NCBI RefSeq assembly: GCF_030269365.1
Contig: NZ_BSTF01000005.1
Coordinates: 124,001 to 188,000, forward strand
DNA length: 64,000 nucleotides
Source: Lentzea sp. NBRC 102530
GTDB lineage: Bacteria > Actinomycetota > Actinomycetes > Mycobacteriales > Pseudonocardiaceae
Direction of reading: 5' to 3'
In this document: piece by piece, positions 10,037-21,817 of the stretch
Numbering within the stretch: the stretch's first letter is position 1
Layout of the letters: each line of letters opens with the position of its first letter
The notes under the pieces: model-generated
What the model was told of the DNA's origin: nothing
The model's input: the letters and a program-made list of their open reading frames with translations, nothing else
Database searches by the model: none
Program-made: the position numbers and the translations under genes

Positions 10037-10741
10037 ATGCCGAGAGTGCGCTTGGTGGCGAAAACCGAGTTCATCCCACCGGACGACGTGCCGTGGACGA
10101 CCGACGCGGACGGGGGCGCGGCGCTCGTCGAGTTCGCCGGCCGGGCCTGCTACCAGTCGTGGGACCGCTCGAACCCGATGACGAACACCAACGCGACGTT
10201 CCTGCACCACCTGCTCGACGTCGGCCACCTCGCCGCGTTCGAGCACGGCAGCGCGTCGCTCTACCTGACCGAGCTGCCGCGCTCGCTCACCCACGAGCTG
10301 ATCCGCCACCGGCACTTCTCGTACTCGCAGCTCTCCCAGCGCACCGACCCGACCGACGTCGTCGAGCCGGACCTGATCGCGAAGGACCCGGAGCTGCACG
10401 CGCGGTTCGTCGCCGCGACCGAGGCGAGCCTCCAGGCGTACGAGGACCTCGTGCAGAGCCTGGAGAAGTCCGTCAACGGCCGGCGCGCGCGGCAGATCGC
10501 CAGGTCCGTGCTGCCCAACGCCACGGGCACCGAGATCGTGGTGACGGGCAACTACCGCTCGTGGCGGCACTTCATCGCGATGCGCGCCACCGAGCACATC
10601 AACGTCGAACTGCGCGAGCTCGCCGTCGCCTGCCTGCGCGAACTGACCGAGGCCGCGCCCAACGCGTTCGCCGACTTCGTCGTCTCGACACTCCCGGACG
10701 GCACAGAAGTTGCCTCCAGCCCGCTGGTGGTTGAAGGCTGA
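10037..10741 (+). CDS. thyX: FAD-dependent thymidylate synthase ThyX
   Basis: ThyX methylates dUMP to dTMP with methylenetetrahydrofolate, NADPH and FAD. The 234-residue length is typical for the tetramer subunit. The diagnostic motif [13 protein letters not shown] (RHRxxSxxxxSxR) is intact, and the C-terminal region has [27 protein letters not shown] FAD/substrate residues. In mycobacteria thyX sits directly before dapA and RNase J; here four genes are interposed. Confidence 0.97.
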   Translation: MPRVRLVAKTEFIPPDDVPWTTDADGGAALVEFAGRACYQSWDRSNPMTNTNATFLHHLLDVGHLAAFEHGSASLYLTELPRSLTHELIRHRHFSYSQLSQRTDPTDVVEPDLIAKDPELHARFVAATEASLQAYEDLVQSLEKSVNGRRARQIARSVLPNATGTEIVVTGNYRSWRHFIAMRATEHINVELRELAVACLRELTEAAPNAFADFVVSTLPDGTEVASSPLVVEG

Positions 10742-10746
10742 GCGGC

Positions 10747-11148
10747 ATGAAGCGGCTCATCGTGGACGTCCTGCCCGGCGAATACGCGGTCTCGCGCCTG
10801 GCGGCGGACGCTCCGGTCCCCAGCGGGCTGCTCGACCTCACCGGCGTGCTGGTCTCCGTGATCAGGACCCCGGCCGAGCTGTCGGTCGTCGCGCCGACGT
10901 CGTTCGCACTGGACACCGACGTGGTGGAGAAGGGCTGGCGGCTGCTGACCGTGCGCGGGCCGCTGGAGTTCACCCTCACCGGCATCATGGCCGCGCTGAC
11001 GGGCGAACTGGCGGCGGCGGGCGTCTCGCTGTTCGCGCTGTCCACATACGACACCGACCACCTGCTGGTGAAGCAGACCGACCTCGGTCGCGCGGTCAAG
11101 GCGTTGCGTGCCGCAGGTCACGAACTGGTTGTAGCGCCGGAAGCTTAG
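10747..11148 (+). CDS. ACT domain-containing protein
   Basis: The 133-residue protein matches small two-ACT proteins of the CASTOR-like type. An N-terminal beta-rich half (LIVDVLPGEYAVSRL, then VVAPTSFAL) is followed by the second half TGIMAALTGELAAAGVSLFALSTYDTDHLLVK, a characteristic ACT strand-helix-strand. It probably binds an amino acid. It starts five bases after thyX and is likely co-transcribed. Confidence 0.85.
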   Translation: MKRLIVDVLPGEYAVSRLAADAPVPSGLLDLTGVLVSVIRTPAELSVVAPTSFALDTDVVEKGWRLLTVRGPLEFTLTGIMAALTGELAAAGVSLFALSTYDTDHLLVKQTDLGRAVKALRAAGHELVVAPEA

Positions 11149-11218
11149 GAACCGATCCTCCAGTTGGCGGGTCTCAAGTACCGTCAACGCCCCCGGTTCC
11201 GAGTTTCAGGAGCGCACG

Positions 11219-12661
11219 TTGCACGGACAGGCAGTCGAACCGCGCGTCATCGCGGGCAGGTACGCCCTGGTGGCCGAGCTCGGCCGCGGTGGCATGGGCA
11301 TCGTCTGGCGCGCGCAGGACCGGCACATCGGGCGCTTCGTCGCGGTCAAGGAACTGCACCTGCCGGACGGCATCGCGCACGAGGAACGCCGTGTGCTCGA
11401 AGAGCGCGCTCTGCGTGAGGCGCGCACGGCGGGCAAGCTCAACGACCCCGCCGTCGTCACCGTCTACGACGCGATCAACGAGAACGGCACGACCTACATC
11501 ATCATGGAGCTGGTCGACGCGGCGACGCTGTCGACGTTGATCAGCACCCACGGCCCGATGCCGCAGAACCAGGTCATCTCGATGGCGCTGCAGGCGTTGT
11601 CCGCGCTCGAAACGGCGCACCAGGCCGGGATCGTGCACCGCGACGTGAAGCCCGGCAACCTGATGGTCCGCCCGGACGGCAAGCTCAAGCTCACCGACTT
11701 CGGCATCGCCCAGGCCGTCGACGACCCGCGCCTGACCACCAGCGGCAGCCTCATCGGTTCGCCCGCCTACATGGCGCCGGAACGCATCCACGGCCACGAG
11801 GCCGGTCCCGCGTCCGACCTGTGGGCCCTGGGCGCGACCCTCTGCTACGCCGTCGAGGGCTGGAGCCCGTTCGAACGCTCCTCCACGGCCTCGACACTGC
11901 ACGCGATCATGAGCGAGACGCCGCGGCTGACCCGCGCGACGGGCGTGCTCGGCGCCGTGATCACCGGCCTGCTGATCGCCGACCCGAACGCCCGCCTGTC
12001 CGGCCCGCAGGCCCGCGCGATGCTCTCCAGCATCGGCAACCAGCCGACGCCGCCCACCGGCATCTCGCCCCAGCAGACGCAGCAGTACCAGCAGGCTCCG
12101 GCCGTCGACCCGGCGAAGAAGAAGCGCAACCGCATCATCGCGTTGGTCGGCGCGGCCGTCATCGCGGCGGCGGCGTTCACCGGCGGCATCTTCGTGCACA
12201 AGGCGTTCACCACGCCCGGCGGCAGCAGCGGCAGCACCGCGCTGACCTACGGCGAGGGCGCGGAGATCCCGGTGTTCGGCCTGTACGAGAACACCTGCGG
12301 CATCGGCGAGGTCGCGCCGACCAAGCTGCTCAACTCCGACATTCGCGAGGAGTGCGACAAGCCGCACGACTTCGAGGTGTTCGACGCGATCGACACCCTG
12401 CCCGTCGCGTCCAACCTGCCGGACGCCGCATATCCCGGAATCGACTCCCTGAAGAGCCTCGGGGTGGCACGCTGCGAGCTGACGCTGAACTCGCAGTGGA
12501 TCAAGGACGGTTCGAAGCTCAAGCTCACCACCCTGGTCCCGAGCGAGAGCGCGTGGACCAAAGACAAGAGCGGCAACGCCGAGCGCAAGATCTGGTGTCT
12601 CGCCGGTGCCAAGGACGGCAGCAAACTCGACGGCACGATCAGTGCGAAGAAGGACAACTGA
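11219..12661 (+). CDS. Transmembrane Ser/Thr protein kinase (PknB-like)
   Basis: A 480-residue Hanks-type kinase. The glycine loop GRYALVAELGRGGMG, catalytic Lys about residue 44 (VAVKEL), HRDVKPGN about residue 139, DFG and an APE-type segment (MAPE) are all present, so it should be active. A single helix (about residues 302-323) is preceded by basic residues KKKRNR and followed by an extracellular domain with four Cys (TCG, ECDK, RCEL, WCLAG). No PASTA repeats are seen. The start is TTG 11219, supported by CAGGAG at 11208-11213. A lipoprotein gene follows three bases after the stop. Confidence 0.93.
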   Translation: MHGQAVEPRVIAGRYALVAELGRGGMGIVWRAQDRHIGRFVAVKELHLPDGIAHEERRVLEERALREARTAGKLNDPAVVTVYDAINENGTTYIIMELVDAATLSTLISTHGPMPQNQVISMALQALSALETAHQAGIVHRDVKPGNLMVRPDGKLKLTDFGIAQAVDDPRLTTSGSLIGSPAYMAPERIHGHEAGPASDLWALGATLCYAVEGWSPFERSSTASTLHAIMSETPRLTRATGVLGAVITGLLIADPNARLSGPQARAMLSSIGNQPTPPTGISPQQTQQYQQAPAVDPAKKKRNRIIALVGAAVIAAAAFTGGIFVHKAFTTPGGSSGSTALTYGEGAEIPVFGLYENTCGIGEVAPTKLLNSDIREECDKPHDFEVFDAIDTLPVASNLPDAAYPGIDSLKSLGVARCELTLNSQWIKDGSKLKLTTLVPSESAWTKDKSGNAERKIWCLAGAKDGSKLDGTISAKKDN

Positions 12662-12664
12662 CAA

Positions 12665-13069
12665 GTGAAGCGACGGATCATCTCCGCGTTGTTGGTCCTC
12701 GGCACGGCTGCCGCCCTCACGGCGTGCACCAGCAACGAGGACAAGTTCGTCTCCGAGCTCAAGGCCGCGGGGTTCAGCAACCCCGGCGAGCCCAGCACGG
12801 AGACGGAGAAGAAGACCAAGAAGGTCGGCAAGCGCACGATCAAGTCCAAGGACAAGACCATCGAGGTGATGGTCAACGTCAAGGGGTGCGAGCTGGAGTT
12901 CGCGAAGACCTCGGGGCAGTCCGGCTACTGGCTCGACGAGCTGCACGTCAACGGGCAGGAGCCCGACTGGCCCGGCTACCCCGAGAACCTGAAGCGCGAC
13001 CAGGTCGAGAAGCTCCTCGCGGACAACTCGTCCAAGCCCGCCGGGTTCAAGGACTGCTACAAGCCGTAG
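12665..13069 (+). CDS. Small secreted lipoprotein
   Basis: A 134-residue protein with a lipoprotein signal peptide: basic MKRR, a hydrophobic stretch, then lipobox LTAC with Cys21. The mature part is Lys/Glu-rich with two further Cys and has no recognised domain, although its weakly similar composition suggests it may be a partner of the sensor domain of the upstream kinase. It starts at GTG 12665, immediately after the kinase gene. Confidence 0.8.
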   Translation: MKRRIISALLVLGTAAALTACTSNEDKFVSELKAAGFSNPGEPSTETEKKTKKVGKRTIKSKDKTIEVMVNVKGCELEFAKTSGQSGYWLDELHVNGQEPDWPGYPENLKRDQVEKLLADNSSKPAGFKDCYKP

Positions 13070-13097
13070 CGAGACCCGGCTGTGGTGGAATGGGGGA

Positions 13098-13709
13098 GTG
13101 AGTCTCGCCCGTGATGAGCGCAAGGCCCTGGTCGACCTGATGACCGAACTCGGTCCGGACGCGCCGACGTTGTGCGGCACCTGGTCGACCAAGGACCTGG
13201 CCGCGCACCTCGCGATCCGCGAGCGCCGCCCCGACACCGCGCCGGGCATCGTGCTGCCCGTGTTCGCGAAGTGGACCGAGAAGGTCCAGGAGGACTACAC
13301 GCACAAGGCGTGGAGCGAACTGCTCGACCTCGTGCGCACGCCGCCGTTCTGGATCTCGCCGTTCGACGACCTGATCAACACCGCCGAGTACTTCGTGCAC
13401 CACGAGGACGTGCGGCGGGCACGGCCGGACTGGGAGCCGCGGCCGTACGACGCCCGACGTGAGGCAACGCTGTGGAAGGTGCTGCCGATCACCGCTCGCA
13501 TGACGTACAAGTCGTCGCCCGTCGGCGTGACGCTCGTACGTCCTGATGGCGACCACATCGTCGCCAAGCAGGGCGCGAACGGCGTGGTGATCACCGGTGA
13601 GGTGGCCGAGCTCGTGATGCTGGCGTTCGGCCGCGACGAGGCCCGAGTGGAATACAGCGGTGACGCCGACGCGGTGCAACGGGTGCGGTCGTTGAACCGA
13701 AGTGTGTGA
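13098..13709 (+). CDS. TIGR03085 family metal-binding protein (DinB/MDMPI-like)
   Basis: The 203-residue protein matches the TIGR03085 family related to the mycothiol-dependent maleylpyruvate isomerase N-domain. It contains LCGTWSTKDLAAHLAIRERRPD with a conserved His, and FVHHEDVRRA with the second His pair, which together form a probable metal site. These proteins are thought to be thiol-linked enzymes of actinobacteria, with activity unknown. The start is GTG 13098 after a G-rich stretch. Confidence 0.9.
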   Translation: MSLARDERKALVDLMTELGPDAPTLCGTWSTKDLAAHLAIRERRPDTAPGIVLPVFAKWTEKVQEDYTHKAWSELLDLVRTPPFWISPFDDLINTAEYFVHHEDVRRARPDWEPRPYDARREATLWKVLPITARMTYKSSPVGVTLVRPDGDHIVAKQGANGVVITGEVAELVMLAFGRDEARVEYSGDADAVQRVRSLNRSV

Positions 13710-13716
13710 ACTCGGG

Positions 13717-16301
<2,585 letters not shown>

Positions 16302-16402
16302 CCCGTTGGTGTGAAAGCGGTTCAGGGCGTGACCCTGCTGTGATCTGCGTCCCCCTCGTCCGATAAGGTTTGATCCCAGACCATGGACGAGGGGGTCGCC
16401 CT

Positions 16403-17206
16403 ATGGCCGGTAATGACGTCTTCAACCCACCGGGCAAAGAAGACATTCTTCTCCCACCGATCTTCAGCTGGCACGAGCCGTTCGGCCTGCCGTTCACCTT
16501 CGAGGTGACGAAGCCGCAGGTCCTGCTGGTGCTCTCGGTGGCGATCATCCTGACTTTCTTCCTGGTCACGACCAGGAACCTGAAGATCGTGCCGTCCCGC
16601 TGGCAGTTCGCCGCGGAATCGGTCTACGACTTCGGCCGCAACACGATCGCGCGCGAACAGATCGGTGCCAAGGAATTCGCGCCGTACGTTCCGTTGATCG
16701 TCAGCATCTTCAGCTTCGTGCTCGTGAACAACCTCTACGGGCTGATTCCGCTCGTGCAGTTCCCGACGTTCACGCACAGCGGGTTCCCGATGGCGATCGC
16801 ATTGATCATCATCTTTCCGCTCTACCACTACGTGGGCATCCGCAAGTTCGGGCTCAGGGGCTACCTGCGCAACCAGTTCGTCATCCCGGACGTGCCGAAG
16901 CCCGTGTTGTGGGGCCTGCTGATCCCGACCGAGGTCATCCTCAAGTTCTTCTTCGACCCGTTGAACCTCGCGCTGCGGGTGTTCGCGGCCATGTTCGCGG
17001 GGCACCTGCTGATCCTGGTGTTCACGCTCGGCAGCGAGTTCGTGCTGTTCAACGCGCCGATCTACCTCAAGCCGGTGTCGGTGATCGGCTTCGCGCTCGC
17101 CATCGCGCTGTTCTTCCTGGAGGCGCTGGTGCAGGTGTTGCAGGCGTACATCTTCGCGTTGCTGTCGGCGCACTTCATCGGCCGCGCGCTGGCGGAGCAG
17201 CACTGA
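16403..17206 (+). CDS. atpB: Isolated F0F1 ATP synthase subunit a
   Basis: The 267-residue protein has the subunit a architecture, with an N-terminal periplasmic segment and five or six helices. The proton-path residues are kept: the essential Arg in NLALRVFAAMFAGHLL, His in the E219 position, and Glu and Gln in LEALVQVLQAYIFALLSAHF, the swapped His/Glu pair common in bacteria. The ATG at 16403 follows GAGGGGG. No other atp gene is in the window, so this is an isolated gene. It may be a second copy or a relocated subunit. The small gene at 17208 follows directly. Confidence 0.85.
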   Translation: MAGNDVFNPPGKEDILLPPIFSWHEPFGLPFTFEVTKPQVLLVLSVAIILTFFLVTTRNLKIVPSRWQFAAESVYDFGRNTIAREQIGAKEFAPYVPLIVSIFSFVLVNNLYGLIPLVQFPTFTHSGFPMAIALIIIFPLYHYVGIRKFGLRGYLRNQFVIPDVPKPVLWGLLIPTEVILKFFFDPLNLALRVFAAMFAGHLLILVFTLGSEFVLFNAPIYLKPVSVIGFALAIALFFLEALVQVLQAYIFALLSAHFIGRALAEQH

Positions 17207-17207
17207 C

Positions 17208-17567
17208 GTGGGCAACTACGTGTCGGTGCGCGGCTGGCTCGAGCTGTCGCACGAGCAGCGCGACGCGGTGCGGGAGGTCGTGGCGGCGCACCACCACGAC
17301 CTCTACTCGGCCGGGTGGGCGGTGCCGGAGAAGCCGTTCAACTGGACGTTGTACGTCACGTACGGCGGCGACCTGCGTGTGCAGGCGTTGGACTGGTTGC
17401 GCACGCAGGTCGCCGCCATCGCGAAGTTCGCGGACGACGACGGCGACCATCCGGTCGGGTTCTTCCTGCTGACCGGCGAGGTCGACGACGCGCGGGCGTG
17501 GATCGTGCGCGACGGCGAGGTGCACGAGGGTGCGCCTCCCGGGGAACTGCGCGCGATCGTGCGTTAG
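17208..17567 (+). CDS. Conserved-looking hypothetical protein, atpB-linked
   Basis: A 119-residue soluble protein starting at GTG 17208, one base after the atpB stop. It begins NYVSVRGWLELSHEQRDAV and has regular alternation of acidic helices and aromatic strands (WTLYVTYGGDLRV, GFFLLTGEV). No catalytic motif or known family is recognised. Its end overlaps the stop of the methyltransferase on the other strand by four bases. Confidence 0.75.
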   Translation: MGNYVSVRGWLELSHEQRDAVREVVAAHHHDLYSAGWAVPEKPFNWTLYVTYGGDLRVQALDWLRTQVAAIAKFADDDGDHPVGFFLLTGEVDDARAWIVRDGEVHEGAPPGELRAIVR

Positions 17568-18178
17568 GGGCGCTGGCACACCAGGTGCAGCGACTCCTCG
17601 GGCGTGGCGCCGGGGTAGGACGGGGTGAACACCGGCCGGCTCCGGCGCACGACCCGCAGGCCGACTTCGGCGAGGTGCGCCTCGTAGTTCTCCTCGGAGA
17701 ACGACGACACCTCGATCTCCTGCCCCATCCAGGGCAGCGTCACCTTCTCGACGTCGATCGCCACGGTCGCGAGGAAGAAGTGGCCGCCGGGCCGCAGCCA
17801 CGTCGAGATCTGGCCGAGGGTCCGGACGATCTCGGCCTGGGACATCTGCAGCAGCGAGAAGACGGCGCAGATGACGTCCCACGAGCCAGGGGGTGACTCG
17901 AAGTCACGGATGTCGATCTTGTGGAACGTCGCGTCCGGCACCTGGGATGCCGCGAGGTCGACCATCACCGGGGACACGTCGAGGCCGGTGACCTTCATGC
18001 CCGCCTTGGCGAGGGTGCGGGCGACGGGAACGCCCGTGCCGCAACCGATGTCGAGCACGCGCGAGCCGGACGGCTGCGTCGCGGCGAACCAGGCGAGGGT
18101 GCCGTGCAGGGCGGGCTGGTGCGACCAAGCGCGTTGGTACTCCAGTCCGAGCGTGTCGAAGACCTCGGCCGCGTTCAT
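17564..18178 (-). CDS. Class I SAM-dependent methyltransferase
   Basis: A 204-residue methyltransferase with motif I VLDIGCGTGVPVA, motif II TGLDVSPVM, the DIRDFE acidic segment, and motif III-like LRPGGHFFLATV. The acceptor is unknown. The start is taken as ATG 18178 (MNAAEVF). It is transcribed away from the SARP regulator, which could control it. Confidence 0.88.
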   Translation of the reverse strand: MNAAEVFDTLGLEYQRAWSHQPALHGTLAWFAATQPSGSRVLDIGCGTGVPVARTLAKAGMKVTGLDVSPVMVDLAASQVPDATFHKIDIRDFESPPGSWDVICAVFSLLQMSQAEIVRTLGQISTWLRPGGHFFLATVAIDVEKVTLPWMGQEIEVSSFSEENYEAHLAEVGLRVVRRSRPVFTPSYPGATPEESLHLVCQRP

Positions 18179-18283
18179 TTCCCCGCCCCTCATTTCGACC
18201 CAATCCACCTGAGTGAAGTGTGGAGAACCTCTCTGAACGCCTTCTGGATGGCTTCTGGACGAAAACTGACGGTAGGTTGCTGG

Positions 18284-21088
18284 GTGAACGCGGACAGCGA
18301 CGAAGTGAGACGTAGGGTGCGGAACGAGTTGCGCGTCAGCTTGCTGGGCGCGCTCGCGGCCGCGGTGGACGGTCAGGAGCTGACGCTCGGCCCGCCGCGG
18401 CAAAGAGCCGTGCTCGCGGTGCTCGCCCTGCGCGCGAACCACGTCGTGTCGCGCAGCGAACTCATCGACGCCGTGTGGGGCGACGACCCGCCGGCCAGCG
18501 CCGACAACGGCATCCACACCTACGTCGCCGGCCTGCGCAGGCTCTTCGAACCCGACAGGGCGTCGCGCGCGCCGAGTTCCGTGCTGCTCTCCACGGACGC
18601 TGGATACTTGCTGAGGCTCCCTTCCCGTTGTTCGGACGCCGCCGTGTTCCGCGCGCACCTGGACGAGGCCGGAAGGCTGAGGGACCAGCCCGAACAGGCG
18701 CTCAGCGCGTTCGACGCGGCGCTCGGGCTGTGGCGGGGCATCGCTCTGGACGGCGTGCCCGGGCCGTTCGCCGCGGTCGAACGCGCGCGCCTGGCCGAAC
18801 TGCGGCTCACGGCCGTGGAGCAACGTGCGGCCTTGATGCTCACGGTCGGGCGTGAGACCGAAGTGGCCACGGAACTCACCACGCTCGTGAGCGCGCATCC
18901 GTTGCGTGAACGGCTGCACGGCGTGCTCATGTCCGCGCTGTACCGCGGCGGCAGGCAGGCCGAGGCACTCGCGGTCTACGCGGACCTGCGGCGGTTGCTG
19001 ATCGACGAGCTCGGCATCGAGCCCGGCCCGGAACTGCGCCGGCTGCACGAACAACTCCTCGTCGGCAGGCCCGACCCGCAGCCCGCACCCGCCGCGCCCG
19101 CGCTGGTGCCGGTTCAGCTGCCGCACGAGATCCGCGACTTCACCGGCCGCGAGAAGGAACTCGCGAAGCTCGCCGAGGTCGTCCCGCACGACCACGCGCC
19201 GGTGCTCGTCGCGATCACCGGCACCGGAGGCGTCGGCAAAACCGCATTGGCCGTGAGGTTCGCGCACCAGGTCGCGGCGCGCTTCCCGGACGGGCAGCTG
19301 CACGTCGACCTGCGCGGGTTCGACTCGTCGGCGCCGCCCGTGCAGCCCGCCGCCGCGTTGCACCAGCTGCTGCAGAGCCTCGGGGTGCCGTCCGAACGCA
19401 TCCCGGACGACCTGCCCGCGAAGTCCGCGCTCTACCGCAGTGTCCTCGCGGGCAAACGGGTTCTGGTGCTGCTCGACAACGCGCGGCTGGCCGAGCAGGT
19501 CCGCCCGCTGCTGCCGGGCCGGTCGACGTCGATGGTGCTGGTGACGTCGCGCAACCACCTCGGCGGCCTGGTCGCCCGCGACGGCGCGCACTCCCTGACG
19601 TTGTCGACGCTCACCCGCGACGAAGGCCTCGCGCTGCTGACGTCCGCCGTCGGCGCCGACCGGGTGGCCGCCGAACCCGAGGCCGCCGCCAAGCTCGTCG
19701 AACTGTGCGGGCACCTGCCGCTGGCCGTCCGGATCGCGGCCGAACGCGTGGTCACCCGGCCCCACCTGACCCTCGCCGACCTCGCCTCGGACCTCGCCGA
19801 CGAGCGCGACCGGTTGAACGTGCTGGCCACGGGCGACGACGAGGACACGGCCGTGCGCGCCGCCTTCTCGTGGTCGTACCTGGCGCTGAAGCCCGACGCC
19901 GCGAGGACCTTCCGGTTGATCGGCCTGCACCCCGGCGCCGAGATCAGCCTGAACGCGGTCGCCGCGCTGGCGGGTGTGCCGGTGTCGCGCGCACGGACGT
20001 TGCTGGACGTGCTCGCGGGTGGGCACATGCTGGAGGAGGTCTCGCGCGGCCGGTACCGGCTGCACGACCTGCTTCGCCTGTACGCCACGGAACTCAGCGC
20101 CACCGAGGAGTCGGCCGGCGGTCGCGACGAGGCCGTGGCACGCCTGCTGGGCTGGTACTTCGACACGGCGAACGCGGCCGGTGCGATCATCGCGCCGCCG
20201 GACCACCCGTCGTTCCTGCTGCCGCCACTGTCCACTCAGGACTTCACCTCGCACGACGAGGCGTTCACCTGGTGCCGCACGGAGTCCTCGAACCTCCTCG
20301 CGGTGACGCGGCTGGCCGAGGAGCACGACTCGCCGGCGGCCTGGCGGATCCCGCTGGCGCTGTGGAACTACTTCATCGTGTCGAGCGCGCTCGACGAGTG
20401 GATGCGCACTTACCGCGTCGCCGAACGCAGCGCGGCTCGCGACGGCAACCAGGCCGCACGCGCGTGGGCGGTGCACGGTCAGGGGCTCGCGGCGTTCCGC
20501 GGCGAACGGTTCGCGGACGCGCTGGAACTCTTCGACCGCGCCCTGGCGCTCCGGCGCGAGATCGGTGACCCCGCCGGTGCCGCGTGGAGCCTGACCGGCC
20601 TCGGCATGGCGTACGGCGGCCTGCGCCAGTTCGACCTGGCCGTCGACCGGTTCGGTGAGGCGCTGCGGGGGCACGCCGAGGTGGGGTCGTGGTTCGGCGA
20701 GGCGGGCACCCGCCTGTTCCACAGCGACATCCTGCGTTCGGCCGGCCGGTTCGACGCGTCGCTGGCGTCGGCGCGGACGGCGTTCGACCTGATGGACGCG
20801 CACGACGCCGTGCACGGCAAGGCGATGGCGCTGGTCAGCATCGGCTGGGCGCTGCTCGGCCTGGGGCAGCCGGTGGAGGCGCGCGAGTCGTTCCGGCACG
20901 GGATCGCGTTCCTGCGGGTGCTCGGTGACCGCAAGAGCCTCGCGGAGGCGTTGCACGGCCTGGGGGAGACGAGCGCGGGCCAGCCGGAGGTCGCGCGGAC
21001 GCACCTGCTGGAAGCGTTGACGATCTACGAGGACTACGACCACCCGCGCACGCCCGAGGTGCGCGCACGGCTGCACGAGCTTGCCTAG
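18284..21088 (+). CDS. AfsR/SARP-family regulator with NB-ARC and TPR domains
   Basis: About 934 residues. Order: OmpR-type winged helix (RVSLLGALAAAVDG to VVSRSELIDAVWG), bacterial transcriptional activator (BTAD) domain about 100-245 (AVFRAHLDEA, ELGIEPGPELRRLHEQLL), NB-ARC ATPase with Walker A GTGGVGKTA about residue 313 and a VLVLLDNA Walker B strand, then TPRs (residues about 700-930). Such proteins activate secondary metabolism or development. The start is uncertain: GTG 18284 has GGTAGG seven bases upstream; GTG 18305 or 18317 and ATG 18248 are alternatives. It is divergent from a methyltransferase. Confidence 0.92.
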   Translation: MNADSDEVRRRVRNELRVSLLGALAAAVDGQELTLGPPRQRAVLAVLALRANHVVSRSELIDAVWGDDPPASADNGIHTYVAGLRRLFEPDRASRAPSSVLLSTDAGYLLRLPSRCSDAAVFRAHLDEAGRLRDQPEQALSAFDAALGLWRGIALDGVPGPFAAVERARLAELRLTAVEQRAALMLTVGRETEVATELTTLVSAHPLRERLHGVLMSALYRGGRQAEALAVYADLRRLLIDELGIEPGPELRRLHEQLLVGRPDPQPAPAAPALVPVQLPHEIRDFTGREKELAKLAEVVPHDHAPVLVAITGTGGVGKTALAVRFAHQVAARFPDGQLHVDLRGFDSSAPPVQPAAALHQLLQSLGVPSERIPDDLPAKSALYRSVLAGKRVLVLLDNARLAEQVRPLLPGRSTSMVLVTSRNHLGGLVARDGAHSLTLSTLTRDEGLALLTSAVGADRVAAEPEAAAKLVELCGHLPLAVRIAAERVVTRPHLTLADLASDLADERDRLNVLATGDDEDTAVRAAFSWSYLALKPDAARTFRLIGLHPGAEISLNAVAALAGVPVSRARTLLDVLAGGHMLEEVSRGRYRLHDLLRLYATELSATEESAGGRDEAVARLLGWYFDTANAAGAIIAPPDHPSFLLPPLSTQDFTSHDEAFTWCRTESSNLLAVTRLAEEHDSPAAWRIPLALWNYFIVSSALDEWMRTYRVAERSAARDGNQAARAWAVHGQGLAAFRGERFADALELFDRALALRREIGDPAGAAWSLTGLGMAYGGLRQFDLAVDRFGEALRGHAEVGSWFGEAGTRLFHSDILRSAGRFDASLASARTAFDLMDAHDAVHGKAMALVSIGWALLGLGQPVEARESFRHGIAFLRVLGDRKSLAEALHGLGETSAGQPEVARTHLLEALTIYEDYDHPRTPEVRARLHELA

Positions 21089-21136
21089 GGGCGATCCCTG
21101 ATGTGCCTGCCGCAATAGGTAGGCAAGCTACATGTC

Positions 21137-21817
21137 ATGCAGAAGCGCGCTCGAACCCTGTTGGTGTGGTTGCACGTCGTGACGTCGGTCGGCTGGCTCA
21201 GCCAGGCCGTCGCGTTGCTCGCCCTGCTGCTTCACGGGATGAAGACGGGCGACGTGAACGCGTTCAAGATGGCGCGCTTCCTCGACCACGGCGTGCTCGC
21301 GATCATGGCGAACATCAGCGCGTTCAGCGGGTTCATGCTCAGCGCGACGACGCCGTGGGGTTACTTCCGGCACTGGTGGGTGCTCGCGAAGTTCGTGATC
21401 ACGGTCAGCCAGCTCTACGTGGGGATCTTCATCCTCAGCGGCAACCTGGCCCAGGCGATCGACGGGCACACGACCGTGTGGATGCCCGTCGGCACGGCGT
21501 TGATGATCAGCGCGATCTCGTTCCAGGCCTGGCTGAGCGTCGCGAAACCGTGGGGGCGCACGCCGTGGGCGGACCCGAAGGTCAAGCTGCCCACGGCGAG
21601 CGCGGGGACGTTCCTCGCGTGCCTGGCCATCGCGGGCATCGACTTCGGCCTCGGACTCTGGATGGGCAACCCGATGCCGCTGACGATGCTGGTGACCGTG
21701 CTCGCCTACTCGATCAGGCGGGCCGCCAGGGCGAGGAGCCGGTCGTCGGACGGGTCGGGTCGTGGAACTTCGGCACGTCCGGCTCGTCCAGGCGCAACGG
21801 CACCAGGCCCTCGGTGA
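21137..21817 (+). CDS. Integral membrane protein (DUF2269-like)
   Basis: About 226 residues. Four helices are visible: LLVWLHVVTSVGWLSQAVALLALL, the segment around AIMANISAFSGFML, WWVLAKFVITVSQLYVGIFIL, and AGTFLACLAIAGIDFGLG. The HVVTSVGW motif with its His resembles DUF2269/cytochrome-like four-helix proteins. The last 35 residues are Arg/Ser/Pro-rich and lie antisense to the acyltransferase 3' end, so the gene overlaps its convergent neighbour by 104 bases. Confidence 0.75.
   Translation: MQKRARTLLVWLHVVTSVGWLSQAVALLALLLHGMKTGDVNAFKMARFLDHGVLAIMANISAFSGFMLSATTPWGYFRHWWVLAKFVITVSQLYVGIFILSGNLAQAIDGHTTVWMPVGTALMISAISFQAWLSVAKPWGRTPWADPKVKLPTASAGTFLACLAIAGIDFGLGLWMGNPMPLTMLVTVLAYSIRRAARARSRSSDGSGRGTSARPARPGATAPGPR

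Noticed and set aside
17564..21115. 1183-residue minus-strand frame covering the SARP gene
   Set aside because: Only its C-terminal 204 residues look like a protein (methyltransferase). The remainder is the antisense of the SARP/NB-ARC gene and is Arg/Gln/His-rich without domains.
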